Part shown: one piece after another, positions 1-12,900 of the stretch
How positions within the stretch are numbered: position 1 is the stretch's first letter
How the letters are laid out: every line of letters starts with the position of its first letter
Source: Aplysia californica
Lineage: Eukaryota > Mollusca > Gastropoda > Aplysiida > Aplysiidae
DNA: 64,000 bases
Assembly (NCBI RefSeq): GCF_000002075.1
Contig: NW_004797392.1
Location: 1,242,989 to 1,306,988, forward strand
Reading direction: 5' to 3'
Program-made: the position numbers and the translations under genes
Notes under the pieces: model-generated
Told to the model about the DNA's origin: nothing
The model's input: only the letters and a program-made list of their open reading frames with translations
Databases searched by the model: none

Positions 1-600
1 ATAAAGCGTTCTAATGTGGTGGTGATTATGAACTTCGCCTACCTGCTGAAATTTTGAATATGAATCAGAACAGGGCTCAAATCAGCAAAGTCCAAAGCAG
101 TCCAAATGTTTTATCACACTTCCAGGATCTTTGTTCTCTCAATAGGGCATTTTGAGCGGGGATTTGGGACTCTACCTTTGAGATAATCTTTGTGCTGTTC
201 TATAAAACTTAAGCTAAGAAAAAAATGTTGTGGTCTTGGTGTGGTTCTTAAGTACTTTAAAGTTTTATACAATCTAATAATGTTGCAGTGAGTCTGTGAA
301 ATCCTTGATGGGGACTGCTTCTTCTGCTTTTTTATCATTGGAAGTTTAATCCTTGTCTGTTCCTGGAAAATTGTTTCAACAGGGCTGACCGTGCATAGGG
401 TAGAACAATATAAATGACTGTGCTGATAGTGTTTTAGAACCTGAAACTCAGAGTTGTGGGTTATTGGAAGCTGCCTTAGGTAGGTCTGGCTTCTTTTCTT
501 TCCCTCTGTTGATTCTACCTGTCTTTTATACTTAATAACTAGTATTGAGTGGATGTGCTTTTCTTACTAAAAAAAACCCAAATTAATTTAAGTGTACTTT
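1..600. other. Intron sequence, nothing recognised
   Basis: AT-rich sequence upstream of the first visible exon. No HERC2-like exon, repeat terminus or RNA gene recognised. Confidence 0.5.
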
Positions 601-783
601 GTGGGTGGTTGGCGGGTGCTCTGGTTGTGGTTGCTTCTTCTTTCCTATCAAACATCTATCGTCCTTTTCTCCCCCTTCTTCTTTTTCATGTTTGTTACTC
701 TCTTGTTACACCTCTAATCTTCTGGTGCTCATATGACCTTATGCAGTTGCGAGCGCTGTAAAACCTCTACTAAAACTTTAAAC
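601..783 (+). repeat. hp-SINE copy (GGCGCTC type)
   Basis: Full-length: starts GTGGGTGGTTGGCGGGTGCT and carries the TATCAAACATCTATCGTCC core. Its tail hairpin is GGTGCTC/GAGCGCT (two G-T wobbles), ending TACTAAAACTTTAAA. It ends about 25 bases before exon 1. Confidence 0.85.
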
Positions 784-809
784 TAAGTGTACTATTGCTG
801 TTTGTCTAG

Positions 810-968
810 TCCCAAGTCCCTGTGAGCCCCACTGACTGTTTCCTGCAACACCTGAGCTACCCAGATGAGGAGGATACAGCGGTGGACCTGCGACAGAGTG
901 CAGTGGTCATCATGGCTCACCTGGACAGACTGGCCAGCCCGTACCTGCCTGTCAGCTCCACACACAAG
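810..968 (+). CDS. HERC2: HERC2 window exon 1
   Basis: Phase 0 to 0, 53 codons, acceptor gtctag and donor gtaggt. Reads [20 protein letters not shown] then [19 protein letters not shown], the segment just N-terminal to RLD1 in human HERC2. Predicted helical scaffold; no catalytic motif. Confidence 0.93.
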
Positions 969-3900
969 GTAGGTGTGACACTGTGATGATTTGACCCTTA
1001 CAGCCCCAATTGTGTATATTTTTCCTCTTGAGTTCTTGCTCCCACAAGTCCAGTCACGTACATTTTTCCCACTAGGGCATTGCATTGGCCACCTCAAACA
1101 GTCACATACTTTTACTGTAATCTGATCTTACTGTAATCATTATCTTTTAAAATTCAGATAAAAGAAGTAAAGATTTTTTTTTTTTTATGTAAAAAAATTG
1201 CAGACACAATCAGTATTGGCTGAGCCTGAAGTGACAAGGATTCTAGCATTACCAGGTCCAGAGGGTAGTGAGGGCTAAAAATAGTCCGGGGTTTAAGGGT
1301 TAAAAGATGTGAGGTCTACTTGCTTGTTTGTGTTTCCCCTCTTCTGTGCTGTCCACACTCACCCATTCACTCATCCCTCAATATTTGAAACACGTACAGG
1401 AACCAAGTACAGGGTGATCCAAAAAAAACTTTACAACTTGTTTTCTAAATATCTTCCTCCATACTGAAGTTCTGCGTTTCAGATTTGAGCATAACATTTG
1501 AAAGCCAAAAGGAATTTGTCTGATATGTATTTAAGATAAGTCCATTGAATGGTTTTGCTCTATATAGCGCATTAAAAAAACAACCCATGTTGAACCTTGT
1601 CGCCATTTTCATAGTTTGACGCACCAGTTCGCATTAGCCCTACCACTAAAAGTTGCAACAATCGCGCCATATTGCAAGCTACATCAGTCTAACAAGGCAA
1701 CAGAAGTCTGCAGATATTATTTTTCCAAATTTTGTTTGCCTGCTGAGATCATGGCTACCTTTAGTAAAGAGCAGAGAGCTTTGGTGCCCTCAAGACCTTT
1801 GGCGTCATGAGTAGAGAAGTTCCGTCAGTTTTGATCTATAGCGAATCAGAACTAAAAAAGTTCTTTAAAAAATGACAACTTCAGGTCCGCCATGCGCACC
1901 CCTTTAAACGTCACCAGAGTGCAGATTTCAGAAGCCGAGTCCTATGATACGTCTGTCAGTGGATAAACTGCAGCTAGGACTTTCCTACTCACCAACAGTC
2001 TGCATTCTCATGGCATATGTTAACTTCGCTAGGCCGAGATGACATGGATCAGAGCATAGCAATGTGTTCAGGATTCCTTGATTGTCTTGCAAAGAGGGAT
2101 CATTTCCCCGATGACATTTGGTTTAGTGCAAAGCCCATTTTCACCCTGCAGGATATGTTAACTTAAAAAAATGCTGTCTATTGGGCACCCCCACTCTATT
2201 GTCACTAGAAGCCATTTCTTAGTGAACATGTACAGTGTATATGGCTTTAAAAACTCATGGTTTAGCAGGTCCTTGTGTTAGGGCGCCAGTGAACATTTCG
2301 AGCGATGCGTTAAAAATGTGTCGAGTCCAAAGGAGGGAATGTGGAGCATTGCTTCTAGGAATTTCAGAATGAAATCATTAGGTTTTTAAAACTCTGTAAA
2401 AGAAATTAAATATTGTTTAAATATCTCAGGGATGGAAAATTAATGTCAAAGAGAAAATAAATAAAAAGCTCAACTAATCTTTTCACGACTTCCTTTACAA
2501 GATTTTTAAGCATTGGTGAACTTTGCGTTTTTGGGGGCTTTTTTCTTTTAGTCGTTTCCGTTTTCAAAACACATTTCTTCTTCTTGGATTTTATATCAAA
2601 CAAATTCCTTTTGAATGAATTATGTCTGTTCCAAATTACAGCATTCTAGAACAATTTTTGCTTGAGATATTCAGAAAAAAAGTTGTAAAGTTTTTTTGGG
2701 ATCACCCTGTACTTATCCTTTTGTGCTCAGCTGCCAACTAGTATGTAAAAAATGCATTAAATACGTTTTTTTGTGTCTGAGTACATAATTTCATCTTTGT
2801 ATTGTGCTGTAGAAAAATTATGAACTATCAGGATGGAATATATGAATGATAATGAGAACGAAGCCCATAAGTCAATTGGAGAGATCTTTGCTGCTATTGT
2901 GTACTTTGGACGGCCTGAATTTATAAAAAATCAGAAAAATATCATTATCTTTCCTTTTTTCCCCTCGTATGTTACTCTCGAGTAACACTTCTCATCATCA
3001 ACATTTTAATGACCTAATTGTATTGCAAGTGCTGAAAAACTGTTACCAAAACTAAATAAAGCGGCTTTCACTGCTGTTATTTCAGTCAAACTGCCGGTCA
3101 GTCACACAAGATATCATCGGCATGGGCTGGCTGTCGTGGGCCAGCACCTCGGGCACACCCAGTCCCACCAGCGGGCCGCACGTGCTGCTGCTGTTTGCCG
3201 ACCTGGGCGGAGTGCAGCAGATTGTGTGTGCTGAGCGCTGTCTTCTCACCTTGACACGGACGGGGAAAGTCTACACAATGTTCTACAGCTCTGACACACA
3301 GGTACAATCTATGGTGGGAAAAAGAAATCTGTTATGCTGTTGTTTATCGAGCAGCTCCTGGGCCTTTGTCCACAACCTAATACATTGGATGGTTTTGGGG
3401 TTGTTGTTGCTTTTTGGGTTGTTGTTTTTTTCTTTTTTTCTCCAGCTTTATACAGTGGGGATTTAGATGTCCATTCTTGCCCAAGGGTGTTCTCTAATAG
3501 CAAAATTTTATTTTGGTTTTTAGAGGTCTCAGCTGGAAATTACATCTCAAATTTCTTGTTTATTGAATTTGTAAGGATTTCTAGTGTGTTTTCCATTTCA
3601 GGAGGAGGGGAAAGAATTTGTTGTGGGACCTCTTGCACTTTGAGGGATTGGAAGAAAAAAATGTTGGACACTTGAAAAGTGATCATAAAGCTAGCTGATG
3701 AGTATTTTTGTTGCAGGATAGATACTTTTTCACGCAGTAGTGTAGGTTGAAGATGTTATGTTGATGCAGATGGTCACAGGGGTGATTTCACTCTCTATCT
3801 GCTTTCTATTGCTCCTGCCTGTTAGATTGTTTTTCAGTAATGCTTTACGCAAATCATCACACTTTGCAGTTACTGTGGTGTTCCATAATCTGTCGTGCAT

Positions 3901-6900
3901 ATCTATAGGGCTACGTTTTAAATGTTGGTACGTGATAATGGGCAGAATTAGGCTCCAGAAATTCCCTCTACTGTAAAATCTTTTCTTACTGTGTCAATGC
4001 TGGTGGCTGATAATCGCTCTCATGTTGTTCTTCTTTTCAATGCAGTGTGTATTGTTAATATCTGTTCTCAACAAGATGTGTTGGTTGTCGAGCTGATAAT
4101 TTGATGAATAGATCTCGGTAATAACTCCGTTCCTCAAACAGCAGTCAAACAAAACTTACTGTATGTATCATTTCCTCAGTCACCACAACTGATCAGCGGC
4201 TTTGGGGACAAGGAGATCATCCGACTGGCAGCTCATGCTGACGGCAAACACTACCTGGCCCTGACCAGCGAGGGGGATGTTTACTCCTGGGGCAATGGAG
4301 ACGGTGGTCGCTTGGGCCATGGGGACAACATGTGAGTCACTTGTGGCAGTTTGTGGAGGGTACGGGCTGTGGTTTGCTCTTTATGCTTCATTTTGTTTGG
4401 GATGTGAGTTATAGTTTGCTATTTTTGCTTCATTTTGTTTTGGATGTGAGTTATGGTTTGCTCTTTATGCTTCATTTTGTTTAGGATGTGAGTTATGGTT
4501 TGCTCTTTATGATTCATTTTGTTTAGGATGTGAGTTATGGTTTGCTCTTTATGCTTCATTTTGTCCTCTACTTTACCTTGGGAAGTGTGACCGTTGTCAC
4601 GCTTACTTGCAATATTTGAGAACAACAAGTGAACAAGTTCATGGATGGTTGGCGGGTGCTCTGATGTGGTTTGTTCCTTCTTTCTTATCAAACATCTATC
4701 GTCCTGATCTCTCCTCCTTTTTTGTGTTTGTTACTCTCTTGTAACACTGCTAATCTTAGGCACTTATATAACTTATTATTGTATGTTTGTCACTCTCTTG
4801 TGAACTGCTCTTTTGGGGGTGCCTTGATTGTCGAAACAGACTTTTGTGCTGTTGGGGCTAGAGAGGTGAGCAGAGTTTGCCTGTTGACATCCTCCCCTTG
4901 ACGCTCATATGACCTTGGCCTTATGCAGTGGCGAGCGACATAAAACCTTACTAAAATGAATAACCTTATTGATTTGCAAGTGCCATAAATCTTACTAAAA
5001 TTAAAGTGAACAAGTTTGTAAGTTTTTTGAAGGACACCACAGGTAAGTCCAATCTTTCTGGGGTTTTTTGTCAGCGTTTCTGCTTTTTCACTGCACATTG
5101 AATATCCTGTATTACATTGACACACTTCCCTTCTCTTTAATTCAAATGAACACTATTGCCAATAAGTCTTAAAAATTTAAACAGATGTGGAGTCCTTTGT
5201 CATTTCTGTAGCATTGTCTTCTTTCCGTGCATGTCATCAGTAAATGTTATTGTGCAGCATGGTGCAATTGAAGTGCATCGCAATGCTGTTACTCTCTTTG
5301 TTTTTCTTCTATTTTATGTAGCTTTTTTTTTGTGGCAGCCACGAGTTGCTTTGCTTTAGATCACTTTAACAATTTGAACTTCATTCCTCTGGTGACAGCT
5401 CAAGGGACGAGCCCACTCTGATCACTGCCTTGTCAGGCAAACACATCGTTCAGATCTGTGCAGGCAGCACCTATTGTGCGGCTGTCTCTGCCAGCGGAGA
5501 GCTCTACACCTGGGGTAGAGGTAACTACGGCAGGCTCGGCCATGGTTCTAGCGAGGACCAGTGCTACCCAAGCCTTGTCTCGGCCCTCAAAGGTCATCGT
5601 GTCGTCGATGTGGCTTGTGGCAGCGGAGATGCTCAGACACTGGCTGTCACTGATACCGGTATGTTCCCTTGATTCCTGAAAGGGGGATTTGTTTTCTGTG
5701 CTTGTCTATTTACTATTTTGTTTCTAATGGAAAAACTTGGATGACCCAACGATTTGCTTTCATTTCAGCAACTTACACTGCTATTCATAAACGTAAGCTC
5801 CTGATTACCCCCATGCTAGTTTTTTTAATACAGATTTTCTCCATCGGTTGTCTTAATGCATTTCTGTGCATCTTTATTATGTCCATTCAACTGTTGTTTT
5901 GAGAACTCAGAATTTTGCAGTGGATGCATTTCATGAACTGGAAATACAAGATGTATATTTAATGCTTGAAATGGTTTACCATTGATACACAATCAATTTC
6001 AAGAGACTTTATTTTGTGCTTTCTGCATATTCCAGGTGCTGTCTACTCCTGGGGAGATGGTGACTATGGCAAACTAGGTCGTGGTGGTAGTGATGGTTGC
6101 AAGACGCCCAAGGTCATCGAGAAACTGATGGGTCAGGATGTGGTCAAAGTGTACTGTGGTGCTCAGTTCAGTCTGGCTCTCACCAAGTCAGGAAATGTCT
6201 TTACATGGTAAGAGAAATGACGAAATTTGTACACATACACTTATAATAATATGCTTGTACTTATAAACAGACCCACAATCACATGCATGATATAAATAAA
6301 CATGATAATAGTTACTAATTAATGCATGACTAGTGCTGCTTTACACTATTAATGTATACAAGGGTGATTCTACTCTCTTTCTGCTCTTCTATTGCTCCTG
6401 CAATTGTTCTTTGTTAATGCTTTACACAAATCATTGCACTTTTGCAGTTACTGTGATGTTCTTTGATCTGTCATGTATGTCTATAGGGCTAGACATTAAA
6501 TGTTGGTATGCAATATTGAGCATTAACAGGCCCCAGTAATGCCCTCTTCAGTAAAATCCCACTGTTGTCAAATTACTCCTTACTATGCCAGTGCTGGTGG
6601 CTGATGATCACTTACAAGCACATCCCCTTCGTATTTTTTTGTTTAAGTAAGAGTTTTAATGCATCTGCATCACAATAATGTCATATAAGTGCCGAAGATT
6701 AAAGGTGCCACAAGAGAGTAACAAACAAAAAAGAAGGAGGGTAGATAAGAACAATAAATGTTTGATAGGAAAGAAGTAGAAAACTGCACCAGAACACCTG
6801 TCAACTGCTCACTCACACACCCCCTTTCTGCTTAAATTTGTACAGGGGCAAAGGAGATAACTTCCGGCTGGGCCATGGCTGTGAGGAGCACATCAGACAT

Positions 6901-9900
6901 CCGAAACAGATGGAGGGTCTGGGGGGTCGGCGAGTACGGAGCTTGGCCATAGGTTCCATGCACTGTGTGGCTGTGACGGAAGAGGGCGAGGTCTACTGCT
7001 GGGGCAAAAATGACCAGGGACAGCTGGGCGACGAAACTCACGCCAACGTGAATGAACCGATATTGGTGCCGGGCCTGGATGGGAAGCACATTGTTGGGGC
7101 TTCGTGTGGGCCATCACAGGTTAGACTTTTGTGTGTCAGTCAGTTGTCAGTTCTAACAATGGGTCTTATGTTTTTGAATGAATGAAAATTACTTGTTTAT
7201 TATATTAATAGCTCTCTAGGTCTTATTGATTTTCTGAATTTTGAAGAATGTGTGTCTTTAGAGTTGTTATGTTTTTGGAGCAATTTCTGGAGGATGAAGA
7301 TGTGAGGTGGGAGACAACAATGTTTCGAAAAGATCAAGCATTAGGGGACTAGATAATGTGAGAGACTTTATGCTATATTTGGGATAGGTGGAAGTTAATC
7401 TCTATCTGTTTGTTTCTGTTTTTCGTCATACCTTTTTTTTCAAAAGATAAGTGACCTTAATTATATTAATGTACTTCAGCATATACTGAGTCTCAAAACT
7501 ATACCTCACAGAGCTTCTTTTGGTCCTCGAGCGACCAGTGGAGCGTGGGTTCAAGGATTCCCTTTATCGTGGAGGTTAGCCGCAGCACCCTAGAACAGCT
7601 GGAAGAATTGCTGCGTGAGGTCACAGAAGGCATGGATGGACGCAGCGACTGGCCCCCACCTCAGGACAGAGAATGTATCGCTGTAGTTGCCCTCAACTTG
7701 CTCAACCTCCAGGTATTTTTTTCTAACCTAACAGAATCCTTGCTGTAAAAGAGTTTGTTCTTGTGAAGACGTGATTGTGGCTAACTCAGAGCAATCAAGC
7801 CAAATACACGAAAAGCTTTTTTTTTCTACTCTTTGACAATCTTGCTCTACTGCACCTCGTAACCCACCGATGGCCAGATGGTGCTGCATGAAGGAAGGTC
7901 CTATTTCTTGGCCATCTGGTTTTTGTTTGTCTTCCTCTGAATAGTCAGCCCATATATAAATTGATGCGAAAAAGTTTAAACTCAACGGTGCTCTTCTCAT
8001 AAACTTTAGTAACAGTTAAAGTAATTTGTTTATTATCTTTTTGTTTCAGGGAGAAATATTCTTCTTTCTCAGGATATTTACACAATTATGTTGTGAAAGA
8101 ATTATTTGCTAACCAAATAACACTTTTATCATGTTATATTTTCATAATTAAAACTGTATGTTGTGGGTGGTTGGAGGTTGCTCTGGTGTGGTTTGATTCG
8201 TCTTTCCTATCAAACATCTATCGTCATTATCTCTCCTCCTTTTTTGTGTTTGTTACTCTCTTGTAACACCTCTAATCTTCAGCACTTATATGACCTTATT
8301 GTGTTGCAAGTGCCGTAAAACACTTACTAGAACTATTTAAAAAACTGTATGATTCCACAGCTCCATGCCACCATCTGCCAGTCTGAGGATGTGGAGGCCG
8401 TGGGTCTAGGTCAGGGCAGTCCCTTGGCAGAGAGCCTTAAGCAGCGAGTGGTCAGTCTGGCCTCACACAGCGGGGTCATTGCCACCATCCAGAGGGCAGC
8501 TCAGGCCACTCTGCACAGCGGCTGGTCACTCCTGCTGCCCACACCCGAGGAGAGAGCCAGGGCTTTGTCGTCATTGCTTTCTTCTGGGAGTGAGTTGCAA
8601 GAAATTTTGTTTTATACTTAATATCAGTTCTAAGAATTATGTTACTGTCGAAATTGGTCCTGAATACCAAGTAAAAAACTGCACCAATATTCTTTTTAAG
8701 AAATAAGTGTGATGTCAATTTGGTTCATTTTTAACTCTTTAAAGAAAATTTGCTTCTACATTCTTAAGGACTGTGTATTGATATGACTGAATTAAACAAG
8801 CATTTGTTTTTCAATTTCTTCTTTTCTTTATTTGTAGAATTGGGGAAAAGACGATGCTCATTTTTTGAAATCTTCAAGATATATGAGCATGAAGTCCACA
8901 TCACATTTAATCTTTTTTGAAGTGCTTTTAAATAATTCAATTTTACTGATGAGAAAAGGCTTTGAATCAAGATATAGATCATCTTTTTTAAAAATGAGAA
9001 ATACATACTCTATGTAAAACTCCTTATTTCAACAACATTTCACAAGCGATGATACATTATACCCGCAGGCCGTGATATGACTGTGATGTCCAGTGGTCAG
9101 CGGTTCATGACGGACCTCTTGGTGAGCTCCCTCATGGCTGATGGGGGCCTGGAGACAGCCTTGCACTTGGCCATCAAAGCTGAGGTCAAGGACATGGATG
9201 ATTCCAAGGTAAATGCACCCAAAGACTTTATTTTTTCTATCATTCGGTGTTCTTGGTCAGAGTGAGTATTTGTATTAATATTCAGCGCCTTTTAGAGATG
9301 GGTTTTGTTCTGGTGTCATTGTAGTTGTATGGAATGCATAATGAATGTTTGTGTGTGTCTGTGTCTCTATGTGTCCTTGTAACCTGCTTCTTTTCTTCGT
9401 TAATTTTGACCTTCTCCCTTAACCCTTTGGGCCCTGGGCCCCTTACCAGAAATGTTCCCACAGCCAGGACTCCTTGGCATTTTCATTATAAAGGAACTGG
9501 TACCTAGAGAAGACTCTGACATGTGTGTGGGGGCATGTTTCTAGGCCCTCGTAAAGAACCATTAAATGCTTTATCTGCTGGAATTTAGCCTTTACACCAC
9601 TTTGAGTGCTAGTTCTGGATCTACATCTAGATCTACCTGTTTTCAGGATACTCTTGTTTCATTCATAGATCTATAACCTTCATCATCACTCAAATCTAGT
9701 TCTAGGCCTTCATCAGAAACTGATTAAAAATCTGTCTCTGTGTAATATTCATCTGATTCAACATTCTAAATTAGAAAAATTCCTGGAAATCTTTTAGCAC
9801 TTCGGCTACACTAAACAATTTCCTACAAGAATGACTTATCCTGGAATTGCAGGTGTCTGGCTGGTTCAGTTTCATATTGAAATGTCTCAAAATTTAGGTT

Positions 9901-12900
9901 AGCAGGTGTTCAGGTGCGGTTTGCTACTCCTTTGTTATCAAACATCTTTTATCCTTATCTCTCCTCCTTTATTGTGTTTGTTACTCTCTTGTAACATGTC
10001 TAATCTTCAGCACTTATATGACCTAATTGCTTGTGCAGTAAAACTCCTGCTAAAACTAAGCCTTTAACTGGGCACCAGCAGTTGCTGGAGAAGGAAAAGA
10101 ATGATTTAGAATTTTTCTGCTTTTTAAAAAATACAACAACACCCCCCCCCCCCCCCCCCCCCTTTCAAATTTGAAATGACAACAGCTTTTTTTTCCTTTT
10201 AAAATGTTACCTTTTTGCGTGCTTTTGCAGGAGAAAGAGAGTGAGATGAAGACAAAGAAAGAGGGAGGAGATGCTGAAAAGGACAAGATTGGAGAGGCAA
10301 CGAATGCTGTGAAGAGTGAGACGCCCCTGCTGGATGTCCAGCTGGGAGAGCAAACTGAGGATGGAGAGACCTCTATACCTCTGCTACAACTTATACACCA
10401 ACTCTTTAGGTTTGTCCTGAAGGATTTGAACGATCTGTGTGCTTGCCCTGTTACCTCTGGAACGTTTACTGTTGGTCATCTAGATTTTCAATGCTCTTGA
10501 AAAATAATGAAATCCAAGAAATCGGCATTCTCCCTCTGGTTTTTGATTTCTGTCAAATTTTGGGGTTTTCGCCGAACATCTTTTATGTCCATTTAATATC
10601 ACATTTCTGAGTGGATTTTACTGGAAAAACATTGATCAAAGGCACTGCAAAAAGAAATACGAAAATTTGCAGTTTCCGGGGACCCTCAAGCTTTAGAAGT
10701 CTCCAAATTTGTCGGCCATCTTCTTGAAAATATTTACCTCTGATGCCAAGTAGCCGCCTTCAAACATATTCTATGTTTTCGTTATTTTCAGGAACTCGTC
10801 AACTCACACTTTGTCCAAGCTCCAGGAGGAGGCCAAGTGTCGGGGCATGAGGTCACCCGATGGCGACTCCCCGGAAAACTCCCCGTCCCTCGACCTCCTG
10901 CTGCAGTTCCAGAGGCTTCTCATCGCTCGCATTTTCCTCAACAAGTCAACTGACGAGCACCACTCCGTCCATTCACTTCACTCTGTGTCGGGAGAGTCCA
11001 AGCCTTGCAAGAACAAAGAAACTTCTTCACTGCCCGGCAGTGTCTTTCAGGGAGAGACAGGTGATATGGTTGTTCACTTTAATAATGATAATAATAATGA
11101 TAATAATGATAATAATGATAATAATAACAATACCAACAATAATAATGATAATATAACGTCAGGAACACCAACAGCAACAACAACGAGAGCAACAATAATA
11201 ATGATAATAATAATTACATTTATATAACGCATATCCTTTGATGGTATTTGATTCTGTTTGCTCTAACTTGTTTTTCATGTACATATATATTTCTTAGTCT
11301 GCTTGCTTTTGATTATGCATATGATGATCTGTTTGATGAAATAAATATGGAACAGAGAGGGAGAAGAGAAAGAAAAGACTTGGACAGTGAGAGAAAGAGG
11401 AAGAGAATGTTGACCCATCATATGAATCCTTGCTGTTGAACAATGTTGTCTTTTACTTTTGATTTATGTTGCAGAAGCTGACGAAAACACAATGTTACTT
11501 TTTTTTACATGAAAAAAATAAAATGATGGGTGGTTGGCGGGTGTTCTGGTGGGGTTTGCTCCTTCTTTCCGATCAAACACCAATCATCCTTATCTCTCCT
11601 CCTTTTTTTTGTGTTTGTTACTCTCTTGTAATGCCTCTTATCTTCTGCACTTAATGTGACCTAATTGTGTTGCAAGTGCCTTAAACCTCTTACTAAAACA
11701 TTTTAAAATAGAAATTAACTGGTTTTTGTTGCTTTATCTGAACCAGGCTATGAGATGCTGGGTGCTGCGTCTCTGCTGCGCAAATACTGCAGCCTGTTGG
11801 TGGGCCATGTGTCCAGTATCCTGCCCACAGCAAGCAGTGTTGGAGAGATGAGTGCTCGCAGTTTTGCTGCTGTCACCTCCATACTGAACAGGGATGTTAT
11901 TGGTAAGTTTTCTTGCCTTCCCTCCCTTTCTGTTGTTGTTGTTGTTGCTGTTATTGTTGTTACCAGTCCAGCAACAGCTGAGCTCTCACCCTTCTGTCCA
12001 GTGCCATTTAGTGATAAGTGCAGTTTTGCTGCAGTTGCGGTAATGTTCCATAGAGTGTGTTGTCAATGTGAGGTCTCGGGGGAGGGGGGCTCTCTCTTGG
12101 TGTATAGGTCCGATGTCATTTAGGGCTGCTTAGTGGAACAGGTGATGATCCACTGTCTCACCTTTTCTGTGTCCATACTAACAAGGGCATCACATCGTTC
12201 ACACTTCCTTTCTGGTGGTGGGGAGGGGGGGTGTGTGTGCAAAGAATAGCACCTGTCATGGTACTGTGTATTTTAAGAGATGACTTAAGAAAAGAGCCAG
12301 TTGGCAGATGGCCAACTACCCAACCCAGTAAAGACTCAAAAAGTTACCAAAACATGAGATTGAAGTTCACTTTAATTGTCTTCTTTAGTCTGATCTTGTC
12401 ATCTTCTTTCTTCTTTTTTAACCAAGCCATTTTTTTTTCACAAAGGGTCTACTCTTCTGTACTTGCTTGGAAAGATTGATTGAGGAATCGACCAAAAGAG
12501 TGCTGTCGAATCTGCTCTAATGACCACGAGTCCAAGACATTCACTTGTACAAACCTCTACTTTGCACTTTTTCCTATTGTGTTCCTTCTATATTACAACG
12601 AGACTGTCCAAGACGACCACCTATCTAAGTTGACTACTTTTCTGCTCGACAGTCCTGGAGTTTTATTTTAAAAGACCGTATAATCTAGTTTTGTAAAATG
12701 TTTAGGAGAGCCAAAGAAACGCTTCTTTTCCTTTCAACAGTCAGTCTCTTTGAATATTTTCAAAGCACTTTCTCTACCTTATTTATTAAGATATTGATGC
12801 CAGGTTAAGGAAGAAATGTGCTTCGTGTTTTAAACTCAGGTGGAATAGATCTTCCAATTTTTTTTTGGAAAACTGGATTTACTTTCTTTTAAAATAAAAG

